Source: Candidatus Micrarchaeota archaeon RBG_16_49_10 (lineage in GTDB: Archaea > Aenigmatarchaeota > Aenigmatarchaeia > CG10238-14). From it: 18,407 bases of DNA. Position 1 is the first letter of the stretch, and the number at the start of each line of letters is the position of its first letter. Positions 1 through 7,495 of the stretch are shown in pieces. A program made the position numbers and the translations under genes. The notes under the pieces were generated by a model that searched no databases, had not been told where the DNA came from, and was given only the letters and a program-made list of their open reading frames with translations. Where the stretch lies: contig MFRS01000004.1 of NCBI GenBank assembly GCA_001784635.1, forward strand, positions 57,678 through 76,084, in the 5' to 3' direction.

Positions 1-1
1 C

Positions 2-739
2 GGGGAGGGGCTCGAGGTCGGGGACACCAACTATGCGACGATAGGGAGCGACCTGGCCGATGTCCTTGACGTGGAGGTGGGCGACACGATAGAGCTGAAG
101 GAGGAGAACTTCATAGTCAAAGGTATATACAAGGAGATAGGCGACCCTGGCCTGGACAGCGGGGCGATAATACCGATAGATATGGCCTTCGACCTGCTAG
201 ACACCGAAGAATACTCTGGCGTTATCCTCTACCCTGAGGACATAAGCGACGTCCAGGAGATTGCCGACAGCATCGAAGAGAGCGTGGAGGACGTCACCGT
301 GCTGACCACCGAGGAGTTCGCGAACCAGATCACCGGCATCGTCGACCAGATACAGATATTCACGATAGGGGTGGCAGGCATTTCGGCCGTCGTCGGCGGC
401 TTGGGCGTGATGAACACGATGATAATGTCCGTCATGGAGAGGAAGAGGGAGATTGGTGTATTGAAAGCCATAGGGGCGACCAACGGCTATGTGCTCAGGC
501 TGATACTGGTGGAGTCATCGTTCCTCAGCTCGATTGGGGGGATTCTGGGGTTGATAATAGGCTCTATGGGGGCATTCGCGATAACGGTTGCATCAAAGGG
601 CAGCCTCACAGGGTATGTGTCGTTTAGCCTGGCCTCAAGGGCTTTCCTATTTGCACTAGTCCTGGGAATAGTGGGTGGCTATTATCCTTCCAAAAAGGCC
701 GCCGAGCTGAGCCCTGTGGAGGCATTGAGCGAGGAGTAA
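2..739 (+). CDS. ABC transporter permease, MacB/FtsX type (5' truncated by window)
   Basis: The reading frame is open from base 2, so the gene begins upstream; the GTG at 71 is internal. About 245 residues are visible. The first half is a hydrophilic extracytoplasmic region typical of the MacB core domain (GDTNYATIGSDLADVL, then DTIELKEENF and a segment on regulating opening of the domain). The second half is the FtsX domain: three membrane helices (about 357-430, 495-570 and 635-690 in base coordinates) with the family signature MERKREIGVLKAIGAT between the first two and SPVEALSEE at the C-terminus. The family moves lipoproteins, peptides or macrolides, or transmits force across the membrane with a LolD-like ATPase. 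The first helix and any partner gene lie outside the window. An ATPase of the right type lies at 7496-8173 but is separated by other operons, so pairing is uncertain. Confidence 0.9.
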   Translation, partial: GEGLEVGDTNYATIGSDLADVLDVEVGDTIELKEENFIVKGIYKEIGDPGLDSGAIIPIDMAFDLLDTEEYSGVILYPEDISDVQEIADSIEESVEDVTVLTTEEFANQITGIVDQIQIFTIGVAGISAVVGGLGVMNTMIMSVMERKREIGVLKAIGATNGYVLRLILVESSFLSSIGGILGLIIGSMGAFAITVASKGSLTGYVSFSLASRAFLFALVLGIVGGYYPSKKAAELSPVEALSEE

Positions 740-761
740 ATAAACCGAACGAAATCGGAAA

Positions 762-771
762 TCATTTATTA
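762..771 (+). promoter_or_regulatory. TATA-like box of the 795 membrane protein gene
   Basis: TCATTTATTA is centred about 28 bases before the ATG at 795. No ribosome site is visible in the gap, so the transcript probably starts at or very near the start codon. Confidence 0.5.
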
Positions 772-794
772 GTCAGAAAGTCAAATTCAATTCA

Positions 795-1391
795 ATGGCA
801 TTTAAAGAGTTCATTAAACCCACTAGAGAATCCATAACCCTATTCGTAGTCCTTTATTTGCTCTCGGTTTTTTTTATACTGCCCTTCTTTATGTCATGCC
901 GAGCAGGTGGCTTGGGTTGCAGGGTAGACGAGCCTGAATCCGTCTGCAGGCAGAATAACATAGAGTTCGGTAGAAGGTGCGATGTATATATCTACACCGT
1001 CGCTGGCCTGCTTCTAGTCCTAACCTACCTCTTGTCGACTGTGCCTGTGGTCAAGATGAGGGATTCTGGAATGGGTAAGTTTATCACAAGGAACTATTAT
1101 TTGCTGATTCTTCTGGCCCTTGCTCTGACCGCCCTGACCTTCCTGTATTCCCACGAGCCGCTGGTCATGGACGCCTATATACTGGAAAGGGGCTTCCCAC
1201 TGCCGTACTGGCACTTCAGCAAAGGGACATATTTCATTAAGCCCGGCGTCGGGGGTTATCCAGAAAACCGCGGCTCTTCGACGATCTTGTATCGCAACCT
1301 TCTCTTGGACGTCATCTTTTGGTACCTAATATCGGTCATGCTGGTTTGGGCCTATGAAAAGACAAAAAGGAAAAGAAAAGCTGAATTCTAA
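795..1391 (+). CDS. Membrane protein of unknown function, four predicted helices
   Basis: A 198-residue protein that I do not recognise. Predicted membrane helices lie near residues 15-33, 66-82, 100-117 and 168-186. Four cysteines (35, 42, 51, 62) sit in the first loop between helices 1 and 2 and could form disulfides or bind metal. A second loop (119-165) is rich in aromatic, Gly and Pro residues. The C-terminus is strongly basic (KTKRKRKAEF), which would fit a cytoplasmic end. The ATG is chosen because a TATA-like box lies at the leaderless distance. It sits between the permease and the polysaccharide synthase gene and has its own promoter, so its link to either is unproven. Confidence 0.8.
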   Translation: MAFKEFIKPTRESITLFVVLYLLSVFFILPFFMSCRAGGLGCRVDEPESVCRQNNIEFGRRCDVYIYTVAGLLLVLTYLLSTVPVVKMRDSGMGKFITRNYYLLILLALALTALTFLYSHEPLVMDAYILERGFPLPYWHFSKGTYFIKPGVGGYPENRGSSTILYRNLLLDVIFWYLISVMLVWAYEKTKRKRKAEF

Positions 1392-1432
1392 TCGCTGAAA
1401 AGCCTGATTTTTATTAGTTACTATAAAGTAGT

Positions 1433-1444
1433 AATATATTTATA
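1433..1444 (+). promoter_or_regulatory. TATA box of the polysaccharide synthase/deacetylase operon
   Basis: AATATATTTATA is centred about 30 bases before the ATG at 1470, the spacing of a leaderless or very short-leader archaeal transcript. A T-run at 1408-1412 just upstream may end the preceding transcript. Confidence 0.55.
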
Positions 1445-1469
1445 CTCAGACATACAAAGAAAAGGCTTA

Positions 1470-2801
1470 ATGAGAAGCCACAAAAAGAGGCCAAATTATG
1501 GCTTCAAAAAGACTATGTCTGACCTTTTCTTCAACCTTGGGTTGATTCTGGCAGGCCTAGTCCTGATAGCACTCATTATAATGCTGAAGGCGAAGACCGC
1601 GATAGAGTTCTCGGTCGAGCCCATCGTCTTCCTCTACACGACCTTCGTGACCACATTCCAGCTCTCCAGGGTTGTTGGGGCTATGTTCCACAAGAAGTCC
1701 ATGGAGAAGGTCATGAAGGGCTTCGAGAGCACGACCTGGGACGAGTATGAGCCGACGGTGACCTTCGTCATACCCTGCAAGAACGAGGAGACTGTCATAA
1801 GGAGGACCATAGAGAACTGCTACGCCGTGGACTACCCGAGAAGCAAGATTGAGGTCATAGCCATCAACGACGGGAGCACTGACGGGACATTGGAGGAGAT
1901 GCAGGAAGCCAAGAGGGAACACAAGGACCTGGTGATAGTGGACTGGGAGGTGAACAGGGGGAAGAGGCAAGGGATGGCGGAAGGGATAAGGAGGGCCAAG
2001 GGCGAGATAGTCGTCCAGCTGGACAGCGACAGCTTCATAAACCCGAAGACTTTCCGTGGGCTGGTCAGGCCATTCAAAAACCCGAGAGTGGGTGCGGTTT
2101 CAGCCCACACAAGGCCGCAGAACTCCGACGAGAATCTGCTGACCAAGATGCAGACAGCCTACTACTTTGTCTCATTCAGGATACTGAAAGCTGCGGAATC
2201 CACGTTCATGAAGGTCTTCTGCTGCAGCGGATGCTGCTCGGCATACAGGAGGAGCGTGGTTTTGCCCGTGCTCAACAAATGGGTAAAGGAGAAGTTCCTC
2301 GGCCTGCCGGTGACGTGGGGTGATGACAGGGCGCTTACAAACTGCATACTGAGGAAGGACTACATAACCATCTACTCTGAGGAGGTGGAGGCATTCACGA
2401 TAGTCCCTAACAGTCTGAAACAGTTCCTGAAGCAGCAAGTGAGGTGGAAGAAAGGCTGGTTCGTGAACTCCGTGTTCGCGACCAGGTTCATCCTGAGGAA
2501 GGACCCGTTCGTCACATTGACATACTTCTTCCCGCTTATCCTGATCACTCTGATAACGCCCTTCATGGCGATAAGGGCGCTGCTCTACAACCCGCTGATA
2601 AGGGGGATATCACCCATCTACTACATACTGGGCGTCTTCCTGATGTCCGCGGTGATGACAACCTACTACAGGCACATCGAAAGGAAGAACAAGTACTGGC
2701 CCTATGTGTTCGTCTGGTCGGCGATAAACATGGTCATACTCTCATTCGTGCTTTTCTACGCGCTATTCACGATACAGAACAGGAAATGGGGAACGAGATG
2801 A
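1470..2801 (+). CDS. Hyaluronan-synthase-like processive glycosyltransferase (GT2)
   Basis: A 443-residue membrane glycosyltransferase of family 2. Two helices (about 21-40 and 50-70) precede the catalytic domain; three more (348-370, 380-400, 410-433) follow. Catalytic motifs are in order: NDGSTD (133-138), the metal-binding DSDS (185-188), GDD with the catalytic base (284-286) and QQVRW (322-326) of processive enzymes. The stretches FLGLPVTWGDDRALTN and FYALFTIQNRKWGTR closely follow class I bacterial hyaluronan synthase as I know it, including the terminal WGTR. Related enzymes are NodC, IcaA/PgaC and chitin synthase. The family polymerises UDP-sugars such as UDP-GlcNAc on the cytoplasmic face and extrudes the chain. 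The stop overlaps the deacetylase start (ATGA), so the two are probably co-translated. The product could be hyaluronan-like, chitin-like or poly-GlcNAc; motifs do not decide. An unusual CCSGCCS lies at 251-257. Confidence 0.9.
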   Translation: MRSHKKRPNYGFKKTMSDLFFNLGLILAGLVLIALIIMLKAKTAIEFSVEPIVFLYTTFVTTFQLSRVVGAMFHKKSMEKVMKGFESTTWDEYEPTVTFVIPCKNEETVIRRTIENCYAVDYPRSKIEVIAINDGSTDGTLEEMQEAKREHKDLVIVDWEVNRGKRQGMAEGIRRAKGEIVVQLDSDSFINPKTFRGLVRPFKNPRVGAVSAHTRPQNSDENLLTKMQTAYYFVSFRILKAAESTFMKVFCCSGCCSAYRRSVVLPVLNKWVKEKFLGLPVTWGDDRALTNCILRKDYITIYSEEVEAFTIVPNSLKQFLKQQVRWKKGWFVNSVFATRFILRKDPFVTLTYFFPLILITLITPFMAIRALLYNPLIRGISPIYYILGVFLMSAVMTTYYRHIERKNKYWPYVFVWSAINMVILSFVLFYALFTIQNRKWGTR

Positions 2802-3859
2802 AGGCAAAACAGCGCAAAGACTTGGACCCGATAAGGGTGTATTGGACAGCGTTAAGCCTAATGATGCTTTTGGGTATAGTCTCGAGCAGCTTCTACCTCA
2901 GGGGCAACTTCAACTTCATCGTCGGGAACCTGGTCAGGGACATAAGCTACGCAAGGTATAGGATCGAGTTCGCAAAATCAGAAGGCAATGGCGTGACCGG
3001 GCTTTTCACCAGCGAACCCACAAAGATTTGCATGGAGAGCAACGCTAAGGCCGTGCCGGTCCTGCTCTACCACGGAATAACCGATAGGCCCGATGGGGAG
3101 AACCTTCCCTTGAGCAGCTTCAAGGAACAGATGCTGATGCTCAAAAGGGCGGGCTATCAGACCGTTACTTTAGAGGAGTTCAACGAGTTCGTCAACGGCG
3201 AGAGGGATTTGCCGGACAAGTCGTTCCTTATCACTTTCGACGACGGGAGGAGGGACAGCTACTACTATGCGGACCCTGTCCTGAGGGCATTGGATTACAA
3301 TGCTGTGATGTTCGTGATAACGGGCGGCGGCTATGGCGGCGAGTTCTACCTCTCTGAAAGGGAACTCAAACAGATGGCGGATTCTGGAAGGTGGAAATTG
3401 GAGTCCCATGGCGCAGTCGCGCATTTCGGCATTCCCATAGACGGCCAGGGGACAAAGGGAATCTTCTACAGCAACAAGATGTGGGTTGAGGGCGAGGGAC
3501 GACTTGAGACGAACGGCGAATTCAAAAACAGGATCGAGGAGGACCTTTCCTTGTCGAAGGCTAAAATAGAAGAGACATCGAACGCAAGCGTCATAGGCCT
3601 TGCATTCCCATACGGAGATTACGGGCAGAGGGCATCTAACTACCCTGAGGTGCAGGATGTCCTGCTTCAGGCTGTCAGCTCCCATTACGGGCTGGTCTTC
3701 TACCAGTACTCGGAAAAGGGTGACTTCTACAATTACCCCAACCAGGGCACATTCATGATCAAGAGGGTAAAGATTGAGCCTTCATGGAGCACCGAAGACC
3801 TAAAGAGGATTTTTTCAATCGATACTAGTCTATCGGACATTCAAAGGGTCTGTGACTAA
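2798..3859 (+). CDS. Membrane-anchored polysaccharide deacetylase (NodB homology domain)
   Basis: A 353-residue protein. The ATG at 2798 is chosen because it overlaps the synthase stop as ATGA and follows a purine-rich GGGGA; the frame is open further upstream but that part only shadows the synthase. An ATG at 2786 is an alternative. One membrane helix (about 17-34) anchors it with the domain outside the membrane. The NodB fold shows AVPVLLYHGI (85-94), the metal/catalytic TFDDG (146-150), ESHGAVAH (202-209, the SHxxxxH metal histidines) and FPYG (270-273). The layout resembles IcaB/PgaB-type deacetylases of carbohydrate esterase family 4, which remove N-acetyl groups from GlcNAc polymers. 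Coupling to the synthase suggests it modifies that polymer as it emerges. Substrate is inferred from context. Confidence 0.9.
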   Translation: MKAKQRKDLDPIRVYWTALSLMMLLGIVSSSFYLRGNFNFIVGNLVRDISYARYRIEFAKSEGNGVTGLFTSEPTKICMESNAKAVPVLLYHGITDRPDGENLPLSSFKEQMLMLKRAGYQTVTLEEFNEFVNGERDLPDKSFLITFDDGRRDSYYYADPVLRALDYNAVMFVITGGGYGGEFYLSERELKQMADSGRWKLESHGAVAHFGIPIDGQGTKGIFYSNKMWVEGEGRLETNGEFKNRIEEDLSLSKAKIEETSNASVIGLAFPYGDYGQRASNYPEVQDVLLQAVSSHYGLVFYQYSEKGDFYNYPNQGTFMIKRVKIEPSWSTEDLKRIFSIDTSLSDIQRVCD

Positions 3860-3924
3860 AGTCTATTTCCCTTATCTTCCATCAAATATAAGAATTCTAT
3901 TCAGAAAATGGCAGGAACAAGCAC

Positions 3925-3936
3925 CACCTATAGGTG
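3925..3936. promoter_or_regulatory. Perfect 12-base palindrome upstream of the surface protein gene
   Basis: CACCTATAGGTG is an exact inverted repeat 48 bases before the ATG at 3984. It could be a regulator operator. Its right half also resembles a ribosome site, but no convincing reading frame follows at a suitable distance. Confidence 0.3.
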
Positions 3937-3983
3937 AAACCGCTGAAAATTAATGGATAGCCCACGAGTATAAATTAAAGGGC

Positions 3984-6900
3984 ATGCGAACCACCAAAGG
4001 GTCAATCAAATATTTTTTGCCGATTTTAATCACACTTCTTCCTATCATACTTCCCAGCTCGCAGGCCGCGATAATTTGCGAGCACAACTGTTGGGCGGAA
4101 TGCACGGACTATAAAGTGGGTCCCTGCCTTGACAGGATACAGCACCCGGAGATTTGCCTTACTGGCGACGTCTGCTGCGAATCAAAGAGCGCCTGTTGCG
4201 GAACGAATGCTGACTGCGGCACTGATAACTGCGAAGATTGCAGCAAAAAACCTACAACATGCGATTACGGGATTTGTGGCACTAATGAAAGGCCATCCTG
4301 GAGCTGTACGGGGACTTTCCCTTCTACGTCCTGCGCATATACATGCTATTATGATGCGTCCTGCGTGGCAGTGACCACAACAACTACGACAGTGCCTGCC
4401 ACCACGACGACGATGCCCTGCAATTTGGATTCAGTTTCGATAGACTCATACCCCTGTGCCTCCGGGGGATGCGACCAGGGCGAATCCATAAGGGTGATTG
4501 CCAGCTATTCGGGGCCATGCCCATCTCCTGCGTACATACAGGTTGATGCTATTAGTTATGACGGCCTTTGCAACATTCAGTCCGTAGGTGGTGACATGAA
4601 AGGTATCCAGGTGGACTGCGACACCAACTACTGCTACAAGTATTGGCCTGTGCCTTCAATACCTGAGTCGTGCTGCGGGAAGACGATGAGCGCGGGGATG
4701 GCCGGCCTTTATGGAACCACCTGGCCTCCTAACGGGAATGGGATTGTTTGGAAAAGTGCCACTGGCAGTTTCACCTTCGGTCCATGCCCGACTACGACCA
4801 GCACGAGCACTACCACGCTTCCAGCCACTACGACAACACCCCACGTGACCTCGGCGAAGATCAATGACATCCAGCCAAGGGAGTTCAACTACAACAGGAA
4901 AGTCTGGATATATTTGAAGAACGACGGCGACACTCAAAGGGATTTCATAGTCTCCGCCCCGAAGATTCCCCGTGACTGGACAATCGACGACGGGGAGTTA
5001 GACCTGGACAACGACAAAATCATTTACCTATCTCCAGGGGAGGAAGGCTCTGTCTGGTTCAACCTTAAGCCCACGTGCGACATCTTTTGTGAAACTGCGC
5101 TCTTCCCAAACCCGGAGTATGTGGGTGAATTGAAGATCACTGTTTCCAGCGACGAGAACGGCGTTTTTCCTGGAGGGGTAGAAACATTGCACACCTATAT
5201 CACTTCTGTCGAGAGCCCCGCTGTCTTTGCTGAAAAGAGGATGAAAGCTTTCCACAGGTTGGCCGACGGTTGGAAGAATTCGGGTGTAGATTTCCTGCTG
5301 GAGATTTTGGACTACTTTAAGGATACTGTAATCGGGGATTATATCTCTGAAGGGATTTCTATGAGTCTTCCAGAATTGCCTTTAGTGGTGGAAATAATAA
5401 GTGAGTCGTATGATAGTCTTGAGTATGCGCAATCACTAAATGAACTCATAGACGAGACTGTGCTGATCACCAATATGACGAATGAATGGCAAAGGAATTC
5501 CGGGATATACACCGAGGGCTATTGGACCGAGGGCTTCTACAAGAAGTGGGAGCAAGGAGCGAGTTGGCAGCAGATAAGGAATGAGGTTGTGGGTCTATAC
5601 AGCTCGGAGAATTATACTTACAATGTAATAGACAGCCAAAACCCCGACCATATATCGGCCGAGCTGGACTTCATGGCCCACCTAGCACTAAAGGAGAGAC
5701 AGGCCCTCATGGAAGATGATGCCACGCTGGCTGAACAGTACCTGAAGAAGCAGGCTGACTTCATGAATCACTTGGATTGGGTGCCAGAGATGTTTGAAAA
5801 GTACCCGCCGGAGACACACACCTATAAGACGACAGCCAAGCTCACATCAGAAACAATTAAGCTCACGATATACGACTTGAGACAATATTACCCGTGCACG
5901 GCAATCCATTGCGGGAACAATGCGGACTGCTCCGAGGGCTCCTGCTTCTGCAATAACAACTATGCGGACTGCAACGGGAATTCCGCTGATGGGTGCGAGT
6001 CGGGTTTGCGGTGGGACATGAACAACTGCGGAGGCTGCGGGAATGTCTGCGCTTACTACCAGTCTTGCGACAGCGGGGTTTGCACAGGCACTTCCACAAC
6101 CAGCACGAGCACGACTACAACCACCATGGAAACTACGACGATATTTACAACGGTCCCAACCCCGCCCCCTGCTACGACGCTTGAAACCAGCACCAGCACC
6201 ACGCTACCTGCCACAACCCTTGAAACCACTACAACCACCATCCCAATCACAACCACCACGGAGCCTATGACCACAACCATACCTTCGACGACAGAGTCTA
6301 CAACCACCACTACCACGACAACGACCACATCCATAGAGACCACAGAATCCACTACTATGATTCTCACAACCGAAGGGACGACGACCCTCCCAGAAACGAC
6401 TACTGAGACTTCCACTACGCTTGTGACCACCACGACTGAATCCACGACCTTGCCGGAAACCACCTCCACCAGCAGTACGACCACCGTTGTGGAAACTACT
6501 GTGGCCGTTGAAACAACGACTCTACAACCAGCAACAACCTGCGGGGACGGCATCTGCGAAAATAGGGAAAATTCCACTAGCTGTTATGAGGACTGCGGGG
6601 GAGAAGAGGCAAACAAACACTTTAGTGTAATTAACATAACTGAGAACCAACCGTCAATGCTAGACTTGAAAAATGAGACAGGGGTTGTTTTGGAGATGGC
6701 CGCGAGCGGCAACTTCACCGACGCCTCTGTGAACATAACCGAACATTCTGAAAATCCGACTAACGCAAGCATAGGCGTTCCTGAATTGGGAAAGTACGTC
6801 GAGATAGACGTGGCTGAAGCACTGAATGAAAATCTGTCATGGGCAATCATCAGAATCTACTACACGGATGACGAGTTGGTTCAAAAGGGAATTGAGGAAT

Positions 6901-7421
6901 CCACCTTGAGAATCTACTATTACAACGGCTCTGATTGGACTCCATACAATCCTCCGTATGGGAATGTATCTCTCACCGAGAATTACGTATGGTGCAACAC
7001 AACCCACTTCAGCCTTTATGGTGTGTTCGGCTTGGACAATGGAACATCCACGACGACCTCTTCTTCGACAAGCACCACAACCCAGCAGATAGTTACTACG
7101 ACGGCTTCGTCTGGGGGCGGCGGTGGAGGAGGGGGCGGGGGAGGCGGAACTGCACAGACAACCACTACAATTTCCACTACCACAGCAATCCCTGCCTTAA
7201 AGGAGAAAGGAGAAACAACTACAATCATTGAGACAACGATAACCTTGCAGGAAGAAGGGAAATCTGTGATTCCCACAGGGAGGCTCGTTCTCCCAGGAAA
7301 GGCCACATTTGGTGTCGTTATCGTGATATTCTTGATTATTTTAGTTATTGCTGTTTCAAAATACGCAAAAAACAAGGGAAAATTCTCCTATCATTTCAGA
7401 AAAGACTCTTTGTATCCCTGA
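3984..7421 (+). CDS. Large secreted multidomain surface protein with C-terminal membrane anchor
   Basis: A 1145-residue protein. In order: signal peptide (1-28, ending SSQA); Cys-rich module (32-128); short Thr linker (130-146); Cys-containing module (147-267); second Thr linker; Ig-like module (about 287-400) with the LKNDGDTQRDF pattern of NEW3/CARDB domains; helical domain (about 410-640) resembling TorD-family chaperones (see findings); second Cys-rich module with NCGGCGNVC (635-703); long mucin-like Thr linker (704-851); CGDGICENRENSTSCYEDCG motif (853-872); PGF-pre-PGF-like domain (876-1015) rich in N-X-S/T sites; Ser/Thr/poly-Gly stretch; final helix (about 1108-1130) and basic tail. 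It probably stands on the cell surface on glycosylated stalks; no enzymatic activity can be assigned. The TATA-like GTATAAATTA at 3968-3977 is only about 12 bases from the ATG, so the transcription start is unclear. Confidence 0.9.
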   Translation: MRTTKGSIKYFLPILITLLPIILPSSQAAIICEHNCWAECTDYKVGPCLDRIQHPEICLTGDVCCESKSACCGTNADCGTDNCEDCSKKPTTCDYGICGTNERPSWSCTGTFPSTSCAYTCYYDASCVAVTTTTTTVPATTTTMPCNLDSVSIDSYPCASGGCDQGESIRVIASYSGPCPSPAYIQVDAISYDGLCNIQSVGGDMKGIQVDCDTNYCYKYWPVPSIPESCCGKTMSAGMAGLYGTTWPPNGNGIVWKSATGSFTFGPCPTTTSTSTTTLPATTTTPHVTSAKINDIQPREFNYNRKVWIYLKNDGDTQRDFIVSAPKIPRDWTIDDGELDLDNDKIIYLSPGEEGSVWFNLKPTCDIFCETALFPNPEYVGELKITVSSDENGVFPGGVETLHTYITSVESPAVFAEKRMKAFHRLADGWKNSGVDFLLEILDYFKDTVIGDYISEGISMSLPELPLVVEIISESYDSLEYAQSLNELIDETVLITNMTNEWQRNSGIYTEGYWTEGFYKKWEQGASWQQIRNEVVGLYSSENYTYNVIDSQNPDHISAELDFMAHLALKERQALMEDDATLAEQYLKKQADFMNHLDWVPEMFEKYPPETHTYKTTAKLTSETIKLTIYDLRQYYPCTAIHCGNNADCSEGSCFCNNNYADCNGNSADGCESGLRWDMNNCGGCGNVCAYYQSCDSGVCTGTSTTSTSTTTTTMETTTIFTTVPTPPPATTLETSTSTTLPATTLETTTTTIPITTTTEPMTTTIPSTTESTTTTTTTTTTSIETTESTTMILTTEGTTTLPETTTETSTTLVTTTTESTTLPETTSTSSTTTVVETTVAVETTTLQPATTCGDGICENRENSTSCYEDCGGEEANKHFSVINITENQPSMLDLKNETGVVLEMAASGNFTDASVNITEHSENPTNASIGVPELGKYVEIDVAEALNENLSWAIIRIYYTDDELVQKGIEESTLRIYYYNGSDWTPYNPPYGNVSLTENYVWCNTTHFSLYGVFGLDNGTSTTTSSSTSTTTQQIVTTTASSGGGGGGGGGGGGTAQTTTTISTTTAIPALKEKGETTTIIETTITLQEEGKSVIPTGRLVLPGKATFGVVIVIFLIILVIAVSKYAKNKGKFSYHFRKDSLYP
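6093..6537 (+). repeat. Low-complexity ACN-codon tract encoding a Thr-rich linker
   Basis: Nearly 150 codons are dominated by ACA/ACC/ACG/ACT, with Ser, Pro, Glu, Leu and Val between them. The protein stretch looks like a mucin-type stalk open to O-glycosylation. The repeat is degenerate, with no fixed unit. It creates a long Val-rich frame on the other strand that is not a gene. Confidence 0.85.
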
Positions 7422-7447
7422 AATTGGAGATGTGAGAGCAAAATACC

Positions 7448-7456
7448 TATATATCC
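7448..7456 (+). promoter_or_regulatory. TATA box of the ABC ATPase/COG1361 operon
   Basis: CTATATATC lies about 45 bases before the ATG at 7496, which predicts a leader of about 20 bases. The leader holds GCGGTG at 7485-7490, a plausible ribosome site five bases before the start. This gene is thus led, unlike many neighbours. Confidence 0.5.
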
Positions 7457-7495
7457 ATATTCATACAATCTTTAAGGCGATAAAGCGGTGTTTCT

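Noticed and set aside
2444..2797. N-terminal extension of the deacetylase frame
   Set aside because: It lies wholly within the synthase gene in another frame, has no membrane or domain pattern, and the ATGA overlap at 2798 gives a better start.
3952..3972. Short frame MDSPRV after AGGTGA
   Set aside because: Only six codons and 14 bases between ribosome site and ATG, too far for normal initiation.
6093..6537. CRISPR-like repeat
   Set aside because: Repetition is codon-level and degenerate in a coding frame, with no constant repeat and no spacers.
6056..6577. Long Val-rich open frame on the minus strand
   Set aside because: It is the complement of the ACN-rich Thr linker: Thr codons read as GTN on the other strand. 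No promoter or ribosome site, and the protein has no normal composition.
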